Below are positions 33,179 through 41,395 of a DNA stretch of 64,000 nt, in pieces. A program made the translations under genes and the position numbers. The stretch is from Alphaproteobacteria bacterium (GTDB taxonomy: Bacteria; Pseudomonadota; Alphaproteobacteria; Caulobacterales; Maricaulaceae), in NCBI GenBank assembly GCA_024742735.1, contig JANSXV010000002.1, positions 1-64,000 of the forward strand, in the 5' to 3' direction. Position 1 is the first letter of the stretch; each line of letters opens with the position of its first letter. A model generated the notes under the pieces. It did not search any database and was not told where the DNA came from. It saw nothing but the letters and a program-made list of their open reading frames with translations.

Positions 33179-35305
33179 ATGCATGGGGACATGAGCCGAC
33201 ACGACGCCCTCGATCTGTTCAAAGGCCGCCGGCTGCCCGTGGTGATCGCAGCGGAGGCGGCCGAATGCGGCCTGGCCTGCATGACCATGATTGCGCGCTG
33301 GCACGGCCATGACGTGGACCTGAACGGGCTGCGCCAGCGTTCCGGCCTGTCCATCTCCGGCGCTTCGCTGCGCACGCTCATGCAGATGGCTGACGGGCTG
33401 GGCCTGGCGCCTCGGGCGCTGAAGGTGGAGCTGGACGCCCTGCCCAAGGTCAAGACGCCGGCGGTGCTGCACTGGGACCTCAACCATTTCGTGGTGCTGG
33501 CCAAGGCCGGGGCCAGGTCCATCACCATCCATGACCCGGCCCACGGCAAGCGCGTGCTGAGCCATGAGGAGGCCTCGCGCCATTTCACCGGGGTGGTGCT
33601 GGAGCTCTCGCCGGCCGATGAATTCAAGGCCATCGAGGACCGGCGCCCGGTCCGTCTGACCAGCCTGTGGTCGAAGATGGAGGGCTTCTGGGCCTCGTTC
33701 GGCCAGATCATCGCCCTGTCGCTTGTGCTGCAGGTGGCGGTGTTCGCCGCCCCCTTCTTCAACCAGCTGGTGATCGACGAGGCCATCGCCCGGGCCGATC
33801 TGGATCTGCTGGCGGTGCTGGCGGTCGGGTTCGGCTTGCTGGGCCTGATCCAGGTGGGATTGACGGCCCTGCGCGCCTACGCCCTGCAGGTGATCGGTCA
33901 GCTCATGAGCTTTCAGATGATCGGCAATCTGGTCCGGCATCTGTTGCGCCTGACGACCGGCTTTTACGAGAAGCGCCATGTGGGCGACATCCTCTCGCGC
34001 ATTCAGTCCACCCGGCCGATTCAGGACGCCCTGACCCGCGGCATGGCGACCGTGGCGATCGACGGGCTCATGGCCGTGATCGCGCTGGTCATCCTGTTCT
34101 TCTATTCCGGTCTGCTGACGATGATCGTGCTCGCCTCCCTGGCGTTGAGCCTCATCGTCACCTTCGCCTTCTACCCCGTCACCCGGCACCGCTCGGAGGA
34201 GGCGATCGTGGCTCAGGCCAAGGAAAGCACGCACATGATCGAAAGCGTGCGCGCCTCCCGCACCTTGCGGCTGATGGGCCGGGAGGCCGAGCGGGAGGCC
34301 GCCTGGCGCAACCTGTTCGCCGAGGCGGTGAACGCCAACTTCTCCGTGGCCCGCTTCGATATCATCAAGTCCGCCGCCCAGGGCGCGATCACCACCGTGC
34401 AGACCATCGCCGTGGTCTATCTGGCCGCGCGCATGATCATCAATGGCGACGGCTTCTCGGTCGGCATGCTGTTCGCGTTCCTGAGTTTCCGCCAGACCTT
34501 CACCGATCGCGTGCTCGCCCTGATCAACGAGGCGTTCAATTTCCGCCTCCTGACCCTGCACCTGGAGCGTATCGGCGATATCGTTCATGCAGACCGCGAA
34601 CCCGTCCCTGCCGCCGAGCCGCCCGAAGACGCCCCGGCGCCGAAAGGCGCCATCGAAGCCAGGGGTCTGCGCTTTCGCTATGGCGCCGGCGACCGCTTCG
34701 TTCTGGAGGATGCGGATCTGAGCGTCGGCGCCGGGGAGTTCCTCGCCATCACCGGGGCTTCGGGCGGGGGCAAGTCGACCCTGCTGAAATTGCTGCTGGG
34801 CCTATACGAGCCCACCGACGGCGAGATTCTCCTGGACGGCGAACCGCCCAGCCGCACCGGCTGGCGCGCCTGGCGCAGGCATATCGGCGTCGTCGCCCAG
34901 GACGATCAGCTGCTTTCGGGGACGCTGGCGGACAATATCGCCTTCTTTGATCCCGACATGGACATGGCGCGCGTCCATGAGGCCGCCCGCCAGGCCCGGG
35001 TCCATGACGACATCATGGCCATGCCCATGCAGTTCCTGTCCCTGGTCGGCGACATGGGATCGGCCCTGTCCGGGGGCCAGCGCCAGCGCGTTCTGCTGGC
35101 CCGCGCGCTTTACCGCCAGCCGTCCATCCTGATCCTGGACGAAGGCACGGCCAATCTCGACGCCGCCACCGAGGCGGAGATCGCCGACACCATCGCCGCC
35201 ATGCCCATCACCCGCATCGTCGTGGCCCACCGCCCCGCCCTGGTGGAGCGCGCGGACCGGATGGTGGAGGTGAAGGGAGGGCGGATTCTGCCCAGGCCGT
35301 CCTGA
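33179..35305 (+). CDS. Peptidase-containing ABC transporter (CvaB/RaxB-like bacteriocin exporter)
   Basis: This 708-residue ABC exporter has an N-terminal C39 peptidase domain: Cys30 in AAECGLACM, His103 in DLNHFVVL and Asp119 in IHDPAHG form the full catalytic set. The membrane domain (about 165-460) has around six helices. The nucleotide-binding domain has Walker A GASGGGKST (526-534), LSGGQRQR (630-637) and Walker B ILILDE. The C39 domain cuts after GG leaders while exporting. The natural client is the peptide at 31656. The start is uncertain: ATGs at 33137, 33179 and 33191 are possible. Export requires an outer-membrane channel not found here. Confidence 0.93.
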   Translation: MHGDMSRHDALDLFKGRRLPVVIAAEAAECGLACMTMIARWHGHDVDLNGLRQRSGLSISGASLRTLMQMADGLGLAPRALKVELDALPKVKTPAVLHWDLNHFVVLAKAGARSITIHDPAHGKRVLSHEEASRHFTGVVLELSPADEFKAIEDRRPVRLTSLWSKMEGFWASFGQIIALSLVLQVAVFAAPFFNQLVIDEAIARADLDLLAVLAVGFGLLGLIQVGLTALRAYALQVIGQLMSFQMIGNLVRHLLRLTTGFYEKRHVGDILSRIQSTRPIQDALTRGMATVAIDGLMAVIALVILFFYSGLLTMIVLASLALSLIVTFAFYPVTRHRSEEAIVAQAKESTHMIESVRASRTLRLMGREAEREAAWRNLFAEAVNANFSVARFDIIKSAAQGAITTVQTIAVVYLAARMIINGDGFSVGMLFAFLSFRQTFTDRVLALINEAFNFRLLTLHLERIGDIVHADREPVPAAEPPEDAPAPKGAIEARGLRFRYGAGDRFVLEDADLSVGAGEFLAITGASGGGKSTLLKLLLGLYEPTDGEILLDGEPPSRTGWRAWRRHIGVVAQDDQLLSGTLADNIAFFDPDMDMARVHEAARQARVHDDIMAMPMQFLSLVGDMGSALSGGQRQRVLLARALYRQPSILILDEGTANLDAATEAEIADTIAAMPITRIVVAHRPALVERADRMVEVKGGRILPRPS

Positions 35306-35463
35306 CCGGATGAGGGCGCAACGCCTTCAACGGCCTGGTGTATGATCCAGCTCGTCCAAACCACGTTTCAAGACGGCATGGGCGCTGAAACTTCGAAAAG
35401 TATTGCGAAAGCGATCATGCAGGCACAGGATGTGTAGCTTCGCTCCACAGGGGAGAATGCGCC

Positions 35464-36279
35464 TTGATTTTCGCTGTTGTTCTTTCGATCAGCCCCGCCG
35501 CGTGCGTGGACAGTCTTGGCGCCTATCTGGAGCCAGAAGCGCCGGAGCGCGCAGATATCGCCACTGAAGCGGGTTGCCTGTGGCCTGCTCTGGTGCAGAG
35601 AGCTCAAGGTGCGCTGGACCTGAACATGACGCAGCTGGCTGAGAGCATTGACGACGAGGCTCGCCCGGCGTGCCGGGCCCTTTGGTCGAACCTGTCCCGG
35701 GTGCTCAGCACTGCAACCTCTGCGGCCTGCCCAGAGAGCAGCGCAGGTCAGGTCAGGGATCAAGACATGATCGCACAATGCCATGCGGACCAGTCTGCGA
35801 TGGAGCTGAGGGAGGCTCCAATCGTGAATGAATCGGACTGCCCGAACGCCGATTACACCGCCTTGATGCTGTCGGTCATCGTCCGGTTCGAAGGCGCTGC
35901 ACTTCTCTTCAACGAGCTCCAGGCCGGACTGGCCGTGCCCGAGCGCTCCGCCGCATACTGGTCCGCCGCGTATTATCCAGCCCAGCATGCCGAGATGGCG
36001 CCCGAAATACAGGAGGCCTGGCTAGAAGCGGTGGAGGCGGCCGTCGCGGCCGGCGGTGCGGGGCCCTATCTGCAGGCCGCGCTCGCTGACCGGCTGGCGA
36101 TTGCGCGGGACCAAGTGCAGCTCTACGGCTCACACACGCTTTGCGCCGAGGGTCAGGCCCGGCTCGAGCCTGCATTGGACGATGTTGCAGCCGCCGAAGC
36201 ACGCCGGGCCGAGATCGGCCTTCCAGATCTCAGCGCCTTCTTGGATTCAAGAACTCGGTCGCTCTGCACACCGCACTAG
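35464..36279 (+). CDS. Putative lipoprotein with a DUF6624-like tail
   Basis: This 271-residue protein probably initiates at TTG 35464, preceded by GGGGAGA. The start yields a short signal with lipobox SPAAC at Cys14. It is cysteine-rich: eight or more Cys occur in the first 170 residues. The C-terminal part has ADRLAIARDQVQLYGSHTLC and ARRAEIGLPDLS. It resembles the tail of the lipoprotein at 32143-32850 (DR..... QVYGTQ, RR..GL). Function unknown. It lies between the bacteriocin exporter and ubiB. Confidence 0.55.
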   Translation: MIFAVVLSISPAACVDSLGAYLEPEAPERADIATEAGCLWPALVQRAQGALDLNMTQLAESIDDEARPACRALWSNLSRVLSTATSAACPESSAGQVRDQDMIAQCHADQSAMELREAPIVNESDCPNADYTALMLSVIVRFEGAALLFNELQAGLAVPERSAAYWSAAYYPAQHAEMAPEIQEAWLEAVEAAVAAGGAGPYLQAALADRLAIARDQVQLYGSHTLCAEGQARLEPALDDVAAAEARRAEIGLPDLSAFLDSRTRSLCTPH

Positions 36280-36326
36280 GCCGTGCTCGCCGCTGGGACT
36301 GACACATAACCCAGGCCGCGGCGCCA

Positions 36327-36351
36327 AGCCCCCCTCGCCAAGCGGGGGGTT
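36327..36351 (+). terminator. Possible hairpin terminator before ubiB
   Basis: CCCCCC and GGGGGG form a stem with a nine-base loop, closed by A-T and G-T pairs, about 50 bases after the preceding stop. Only two T residues follow, so intrinsic termination would be weak. It lies about 20 bases before the ubiB GTG. Confidence 0.35.
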
Positions 36352-36371
36352 GCGCCCTAAACCTTCCCCTC

Positions 36372-37922
36372 GTGTTCAAGACGGTCTCAAATCTCGCCCG
36401 CCTGATGCGCGCAGCCTGGACGCTGGCGCGCCATGACGCGATTTTCCCGGTGGAATACCAGCAGGCCTTCCCGGCGCCCGCTCGGTTCCTGGGCCGGTTC
36501 GCACGTCTGATCGCCATTCGTGATCGCGCCGCCAATCCCGGCGAGCGCCTGGCCCACGCGCTGGAGCAGCTGGGTCCGTCCTATGTGAAGTTCGGCCAGA
36601 TTCTCGCAAGCCGCGCCGACGTCATCGGCCCGAAATTCGCCCGCGGCCTGTCCCGGCTCCAGGACAAGATGAAGCCCTTCTCCAGCGAGCAGGCCCGCGC
36701 CATTCTGACTGAAGAACTCGGCGGGCCCGTGGAGGCTTTCTTCGCCGAGTTCGGAGAGCCGGTGGCCGCCGCGTCCATCGCCCAGGTCCACAAGGCGCGC
36801 ACCACGGATGGGCGCGACGTGGCGGTGAAAGTGCTGCGCCCCGACGTGGAACGCCGCATCAAGCGCGACATTTCTGTCCTGCGCCTGGGCGCGAAGCTGG
36901 CCGAGGGCCTGTTTCCGCAGTCCAAGCGCCTGGAGCCGCGCGCCTTCGTCGAGACCGTATCGCGCTCGCTCACCCTGGAGCTGGACCTGCGCCTGGAGGC
37001 GGCCAGCGCCAGCGAGCTGGCCGAAGCGGCGACAGCCGCGGACAATTTCTTCATTCCCGAAATCGACTGGTCGCGCACCGGCAAGCGGGTCCTGACCCTG
37101 GAATGGATCGACGCCATCCCCATGACCGATATCGAGGCGGTCAAGGCGTCCGGTGCTGATCCGGTCAAGCTGGCCGCCGACATCACCGACGCCTTCCTCA
37201 CCACGGCGCTGGAGCGCGGCGTGTTCCATGCTGATCTGCATGCCGGCAATCTGTTCGTGGGCCGGGACGGGCGTCTGTGGGCGGTGGATTTCGGCATTAT
37301 GGGACGCCTGGGCAAGGCGGAGCGGCGCTATCTCGCCGAAATCCTCTACGGCTTCCTGAACCGGGACTACGACGCCGCCGCGCGCGCCCATTTCGAGGCC
37401 GGCTATGTGCCGGGACGCCATTCCAAGGCCGATTTCGCCAGCGCCCTGCGCGCCGTCGCCGAACCCATATTCGGCAAGACCGCCGCCGAGACGCCCATGA
37501 GCAAGGTCCTGCTGCAGCTGTTCGACATCACGGATCTGTTCGACATGCACCTCCAGCCCCAGCTGGTCATGCTGCAGAAGACCATGGTTCAGGCCGAAGG
37601 CGTGTGCCGCACGCTCACCGATGACCACAATATCTGGGAGGCCTCCGCCCCGGCCGTGGAGCGCTTCATGCGCCGCGAGCTCGGGCCCGAGGGCAAGATC
37701 CGCGACGCGGTCGAGGAGCTGGACCGGGTGCGTGAAGCCGTGCTGACCCTGCCGGACACGCTGGAGCGTCTGTCCGCGGCGGCGGAACGGGCGGCCGCAG
37801 CGCCCGAACCGGCGACGCCCAAGCGCCACCCCGTGCTGTGGACGCTCGCAGGCGTCGGCCTCCTGGCGGTCGGCGCGGCGGGCGCCCTGATCGCCGTCAA
37901 CGCGTTCGGGATTGCAATGTAA
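36372..37922 (+). CDS. ubiB: Ubiquinone biosynthesis atypical kinase UbiB
   Basis: This 516-residue ABC1/ADCK-family atypical kinase/ATPase is needed for ubiquinone synthesis. The N-terminal extension has the KxGQ motif in YVKFGQILASRAD. The Ala-rich nucleotide loop is in PVAAASIAQVHKA. The catalytic HADLHAGNLFV and VDFGIMG follow. The C-terminus carries a transmembrane helix (LWTLAGVGLLAVGAAGALIAV). The start is GTG 36372. In relatives it directly follows ubiE. Its stop overlaps the operator-like dyad of the next operon. Confidence 0.95.
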   Translation: MFKTVSNLARLMRAAWTLARHDAIFPVEYQQAFPAPARFLGRFARLIAIRDRAANPGERLAHALEQLGPSYVKFGQILASRADVIGPKFARGLSRLQDKMKPFSSEQARAILTEELGGPVEAFFAEFGEPVAAASIAQVHKARTTDGRDVAVKVLRPDVERRIKRDISVLRLGAKLAEGLFPQSKRLEPRAFVETVSRSLTLELDLRLEAASASELAEAATAADNFFIPEIDWSRTGKRVLTLEWIDAIPMTDIEAVKASGADPVKLAADITDAFLTTALERGVFHADLHAGNLFVGRDGRLWAVDFGIMGRLGKAERRYLAEILYGFLNRDYDAAARAHFEAGYVPGRHSKADFASALRAVAEPIFGKTAAETPMSKVLLQLFDITDLFDMHLQPQLVMLQKTMVQAEGVCRTLTDDHNIWEASAPAVERFMRRELGPEGKIRDAVEELDRVREAVLTLPDTLERLSAAAERAAAAPEPATPKRHPVLWTLAGVGLLAVGAAGALIAVNAFGIAM

Positions 37923-37937
37923 GCACGGGTGTGCTTA
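37920..37937. promoter_or_regulatory. Operator-like dyad upstream of the AbrB-Doc operon
   Basis: TAAGCAC, four bases, GTGCTTA starts at the ubiB stop codon and abuts a TATATTTT stretch that could be the -10 region. It lies 28 bases before the antitoxin start. Antitoxins of this type commonly repress their own operon through such dyads. Confidence 0.5.
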
Positions 37938-37964
37938 TATTTTGTCTCCGCAACGAGGTGCCCC

Positions 37965-38192
37965 ATGACCGTCTCTGTGAAGCTGACCAAGCAAGGCAAT
38001 TCCACAGGCCTGCGCCTGCCCAAAGACATTCTTGAGCAGGCTGGCCTCGCGCGTGGCGACGAAGTGTTTCTCGAGGTCGCCGACGGTCGGGTGACGCTCA
38101 CCAAGGCCGACGCGCCCTACAATGCGGCCATGGACGCCTATGCCGAGTGCCGCAGCCGCTATGCGAGGACGCTCCACGCGCTGTCCAAATGA
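37965..38192 (+). CDS. AbrB/MazE-type antitoxin
   Basis: This 75-residue protein has a swapped-hairpin AbrB DNA-binding domain: VKLTKQGNSTGLRLPKDILEQAGLARGDEVFLEV is the standard pattern, with key residues K-Q-G-N-S, R-L-P and G-D-E-V. The C-terminal tail (MDAYAECRSRYARTL) would bind the toxin. The start is coupled to the doc gene by a four-base overlap at the stop. A dyad at 37920-37937 is the likely operator. Confidence 0.88.
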   Translation: MTVSVKLTKQGNSTGLRLPKDILEQAGLARGDEVFLEVADGRVTLTKADAPYNAAMDAYAECRSRYARTLHALSK

Positions 38193-38584
38193 CCGGGACG
38201 ATCCTGCTTCCGCCCCTGGCGGCGGTGCTGGACGCCTACGCCAGGGAGATGGCGGAGACCGGAGGCGCGTTCGGCCTGCGCGATGAAGGCGGCCTGGAAT
38301 CAGCGCTCGGACGGGCGGAGGCCAAGATCGCCTACGCCGATCCGCCGCCCGGCGTTCACGAAATCGCCAGCGCCATTGCGTTCGGCATCGCCAAGAACCA
38401 TCCCTTCGTCGACGGGAATAAGCGCATGGCCTTCATCACGGCGTTCGTGACCCTGCGGATCAATGGATGGTATCTCGACGCCAGCGAGCAAAATGCGACG
38501 GACACGGTTTTAGGGCTCGCTGAAGGACGTATCGGAGAGTCCGCCTTTGCGAGCTGGCTCAAGGAGCATTCGTACCGCATATGA
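38189..38584 (+). CDS. doc: Doc family (Fic-fold) toxin
   Basis: This 131-residue death-on-curing toxin has the Fic motif NHPFVDGNKRMAF. The Lys in place of the final Gly/Arg spacing of AMPylating Fic proteins marks the Doc subgroup, which phosphorylates EF-Tu in phage P1. The start overlaps the antitoxin stop (ATGA). Unusually, its own stop overlaps the start of coaC by four bases, so the toxin pair is translationally coupled to coenzyme A genes. Confidence 0.88.
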   Translation: MTGTILLPPLAAVLDAYAREMAETGGAFGLRDEGGLESALGRAEAKIAYADPPPGVHEIASAIAFGIAKNHPFVDGNKRMAFITAFVTLRINGWYLDASEQNATDTVLGLAEGRIGESAFASWLKEHSYRI

Positions 38585-39117
38585 AACGCATCCTCCTCAT
38601 CATCGGCGGCGGCATCGCGGCCTACAAGTCGCTCGAGCTGATCCGGACGTTGAAGAAGCGCGGCATCGCTTCACGCTGCATCCTGACGGACGCCGGCAAG
38701 CAGTTCGTCACGCCCATGAGCGTGGCGGCCCTGTCCGGCGACAAGGTCTATGACGACCTGTTCTCCCTGACCGACGAAGCGGAGATGGGCCATATCGAAC
38801 TGTCGCGCTCGGCCGATCTGGTCGTGGTCTGCCCGGCGACCGCCAATCTCATGGCCAGGCTCGCCGGGGGCCTCGCCGACGACCTCGCCTCCACGGCGAT
38901 GCTCGCGACCGACAAGCCGGTGCTGATGGCGCCGGCCATGAATGTGCGCATGTGGGAGCATCCGGCCACGCGCCGCAATGTGGAGACCCTGCGCGGCTGG
39001 GGCGTCACGGTGCTGGAGCCCGACGAGGGCGAGATGGCCTGCGGAGAATTCGGTCCGGGCCGCCTGCCGGATCCTGAACGCATCGCCGACGCCGTGGAGG
39101 CGGCGCTGAAGGCATGA
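38581..39117 (+). CDS. coaC: Phosphopantothenoylcysteine decarboxylase, stand-alone CoaC
   Basis: This 178-residue flavoprotein decarboxylates 4'-phosphopantothenoylcysteine in coenzyme A synthesis. The N-terminus is KRILLIIGGGIAAYKSLELI. The active histidine is His71 in GHIELSRSAD. The PAMN motif (APAMNVRMWE) and the catalytic cysteine in MACGEFGPGRL follow. In most bacteria this is the first half of a fused CoaBC. Here it ends at TGA, and a separate CoaB gene begins four bases earlier, with neither half truncated. Confidence 0.92.
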   Translation: MKRILLIIGGGIAAYKSLELIRTLKKRGIASRCILTDAGKQFVTPMSVAALSGDKVYDDLFSLTDEAEMGHIELSRSADLVVVCPATANLMARLAGGLADDLASTAMLATDKPVLMAPAMNVRMWEHPATRRNVETLRGWGVTVLEPDEGEMACGEFGPGRLPDPERIADAVEAALKA

Positions 39118-39764
39118 AGACGCCCACCGCCGTCGTGACCGCCGGCCCGACGCTGGAGGCCATCGATCCCGTGCGCTTCCTGTCCAACCGCTCCTCGGGC
39201 AAGCAGGGCTACGCCATCGCAGCCGCCCTGCGCGACAAGGGTTTCGACGTTACGCTGGTGTCCGGACCTGTCGCACTGGACGATCTGGCGGGCGTGACCA
39301 TGGTGCGTGTGGAAAGCGCGCTGGACATGCTGGCGGCGGTTCAAGGCGCCTTGCCGGCGGATGTCTTCGTCGCAGTCGCAGCGGTCTCTGACTGGCGTCC
39401 GGCCGAGACCGCGCCGCGCAAGCTGAAGCTCGACAAGGCCGGACTGACATCGCTCGCGCTGGTCGAGAACCCCGACATCCTCAAGACCGTCTCCAACCTC
39501 GCCCCGCCGCGCCGCCCGCACTTGGTCGTCGGATTTGCGGCTGAAACCCATGACGTCGCCGAGCTCGCTCGCGAGAAACGTCTGCGCAAGGGCTGCGACT
39601 GGATCATGGCCAATGACGTGTCCGGAGACGCCATGGGCGGGGCGGACAATGCGGCCCTTCTGATCACCGATGACGGTGAAGAGACCTTCGAACGCGCCGC
39701 CAAGTCCGAAATCGCAGCCCGGCTCGCCGCGCGTATTTCAGAGGCGGTCGCCCGCACCGATTGA
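39114..39764 (+). CDS. coaB: Phosphopantothenate-cysteine ligase, stand-alone CoaB
   Basis: This 216-residue ligase joins 4'-phosphopantothenate to cysteine using CTP. It has VVTAGPTLEAIDPVRFLSNRSSGKQGYA, key residues G-P-T, D-P-V-R and N-R-S-S-G-K. AAVSDWRP and the KLK..A substrate segment are also present, as is VGFAAET. It has its own ATG in the overlap with coaC (ATGA). The fused enzyme is the common form, so the split is notable. Both halves look complete. Confidence 0.92.
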   Translation: MKTPTAVVTAGPTLEAIDPVRFLSNRSSGKQGYAIAAALRDKGFDVTLVSGPVALDDLAGVTMVRVESALDMLAAVQGALPADVFVAVAAVSDWRPAETAPRKLKLDKAGLTSLALVENPDILKTVSNLAPPRRPHLVVGFAAETHDVAELAREKRLRKGCDWIMANDVSGDAMGGADNAALLITDDGEETFERAAKSEIAARLAARISEAVARTD

Positions 39765-39838
39765 GCCCGGTTTGCATCGGGAGAAGCTAGCCTGTTAGCG
39801 TCCCGTCGATCTGACCGCCATCGATACGGAGACACGCC

Positions 39839-40294
39839 ATGAAGACGATCCTCACCGCCGCCGCTCTGGGTTTCGCCGCGCCGGGCCTCGCAATTGCGCA
39901 ATGCTATTCCGTCGCCGAAGACGGCCAGGAAGCCTCGATTATTGACGGCTATGTCCTGACGGAAGCAACCGCGCTGCCTGGCCTGATGGACGCTCCGCCG
40001 CTCGAAGAGGGTGCGGTCGGCATCATGTGCGACCGCGATACGATCGTGCCCGACGCCAATGACTTCGAAGTGCTCTACCATGCCCCGCTCTATATCCGCT
40101 CCGCCTCCGGGGACGAGGTGACTGTCCTGGCGCTGGGATATTCCGACGGCAATTACGTCGTCCAGCTGCCGCAGGGCTCCATCAATGACGACGAGCGCGC
40201 CGCGATCATCGCCGCGCTCGAAGGCTTCAATGAAGGGGAAGCCGCGCTCCAGGCCTACCGCGCCGAGCAGGAGGCTGCTGAAGGCGACGGCTGA
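39839..40294 (+). CDS. Small exported protein of unknown function
   Basis: This 151-residue protein has a clear Sec signal peptide cleaved after LAIAQ near residue 21. The mature part is acidic, has two cysteines (C22 and the one in GIMCDRD), and ends in a Glu/Ala-rich helix. No family is recognised. It sits between coaB and dut in the same direction. Confidence 0.6.
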   Translation: MKTILTAAALGFAAPGLAIAQCYSVAEDGQEASIIDGYVLTEATALPGLMDAPPLEEGAVGIMCDRDTIVPDANDFEVLYHAPLYIRSASGDEVTVLALGYSDGNYVVQLPQGSINDDERAAIIAALEGFNEGEAALQAYRAEQEAAEGDG

Positions 40295-40329
40295 GCCTTG
40301 AAGAGCTGACGCGGCGCACGAACCGGGCT

Positions 40330-40369
40330 AAGCCTCCTGGCGCTCAGTAATTCAAGCGCCAGGAGGCTT
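40330..40369 (+). promoter_or_regulatory. dut: 15-bp hairpin containing the dut Shine-Dalgarno
   Basis: AAGCCTCCTGGCGCT (40330-40344), a ten-base loop and AGCGCCAGGAGGCTT (40355-40369) form a perfect stem ending one base before the dut ATG. The AGGAGG ribosome-binding site is wholly inside the right arm. If transcribed from upstream, the leader would hide the start; if transcription starts in the loop, it would not. Confidence 0.7.
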
Positions 40370-40370
40370 C

Positions 40371-40820
40371 ATGGTTCAGGTTCGGGTCAAACCCCTTCCC
40401 CATTATGACGGGCTGGACTTGCCCCGTTACGAAACCTCCGGCTCGGCCGGGATGGATCTGCGCGCCGCCCTGGCCGAAGACGAGCCGGTCACGCTCCAGC
40501 CCGGAGAGTGGCGCCTGATCCCGACCGGTCTCGCGATCGCCCTGCCGGACGGCTATGAGGCCCAGATCCGCCCGCGCTCGGGCCTGGCGGCGAAACACGC
40601 GATCACCTGCGTGAATACGCCAGGCACGGTGGACAGCGACTATCGCGGCGAGATGCGGGTCAATCTGATCAATCACGGGCGGGAACCCTTCACCATCCAG
40701 CGCGGCGAGCGCATCGCCCAGATGGTCATCGTCCCGGTCATTCAGGCGGTATGGGACGAGGTCGACAGCCTGGACGAAACCGAACGCGGCGCTGGCGGCT
40801 TCGGGTCGACGGGACGCTAA
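40371..40820 (+). CDS. dut: Deoxyuridine 5'-triphosphate nucleotidohydrolase
   Basis: This 149-residue trimeric dUTPase hydrolyses dUTP to dUMP and pyrophosphate. The five motifs are visible: [16 protein letters not shown], the [13 protein letters not shown] substrate loop, RIAQMV and the C-terminal [11 protein letters not shown]. It shares the usual coaBC-dut neighbourhood. The stop overlaps that of the facing PIN gene by four bases. The ATG is preceded by AGGAGG, which is buried in a hairpin. Confidence 0.97.
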   Translation: MVQVRVKPLPHYDGLDLPRYETSGSAGMDLRAALAEDEPVTLQPGEWRLIPTGLAIALPDGYEAQIRPRSGLAAKHAITCVNTPGTVDSDYRGEMRVNLINHGREPFTIQRGERIAQMVIVPVIQAVWDEVDSLDETERGAGGFGSTGR

Positions 40821-41395
40821 AGCCCCAGCCGCCGCGCCACGCCGCCTAGCTGAGCCCGCTGCAGCGCGACCGCGAACCGGCCGGGCGTCAGCCTCAGCCG
40901 GTCCGCCGCTGTCATGAGCGCGGCGCGGGTGTCGTCGGGCCTTCGTGACAGTTCGCTGCCAAGCAGCTCCGCCGTCGGCCGGGCGTAGAGGCCCATCGGG
41001 CTAAGCACCTTGCGGGGGAAGTCCTTCATGTTCTCGGTCAGAATGAAGGCGGCCCCGGACGCGGCGGCCGCACGCATGACATGGGCGTCGTCCGGGTCAG
41101 GCAGGCGCCGCGCGGGCAGCTGAACCGTCTCCGACATCTCAACCGGGACCATCGCTTCGGGAAACGCCGCCTCCAGCGCGGTGACGATGCGCGCGGCTTC
41201 CCCGGCGCCGTCGCGGCCCGCTTCGTTCGAGACGATGCGGGCGTGGGCGTGGCCGGTCTCGAACAGGACTTTCTCAGACCAGCGCGGAAAGATCAGGCCG
41301 GCCTCGGCCAGACTGAGCACCAGATGACGCTTTAACGCGCCGGCGAGCACGCAGGCGTCGATGAAGACCGCCGGGCTGTCGTCTGGACCGCTCAC
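40817..41395 (-). CDS. PIN domain toxin (putative ribonuclease)
   Basis: This 192-residue PIN-domain protein has acidic residues at the expected places: Asp13 in [10 protein letters not shown], Glu in [11 protein letters not shown], Asp in [12 protein letters not shown] and a final acidic site in [12 protein letters not shown]-terminal extension (about 130-192) is helical and basic. Related proteins are toxins of VapC-like systems cleaving RNA. Its start overlaps the stop of a small upstream gene by four bases, the usual antitoxin-toxin coupling. Confidence 0.78.
   Translation of the reverse strand: MSGPDDSPAVFIDACVLAGALKRHLVLSLAEAGLIFPRWSEKVLFETGHAHARIVSNEAGRDGAGEAARIVTALEAAFPEAMVPVEMSETVQLPARRLPDPDDAHVMRAAAASGAAFILTENMKDFPRKVLSPMGLYARPTAELLGSELSRRPDDTRAALMTAADRLRLTPGRFAVALQRAQLGGVARRLGL

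Noticed and set aside
33026-34588. 520-codon minus-strand frame opposite the ABC exporter
   Set aside because: Antisense to unmistakable C39 and ABC motifs; His/Gln/Gly-rich shadow translation.
38581-39764. coaBC frameshift caused by a sequencing error
   Set aside because: The overlap is an exact ATGA junction at the domain boundary, with both halves complete.
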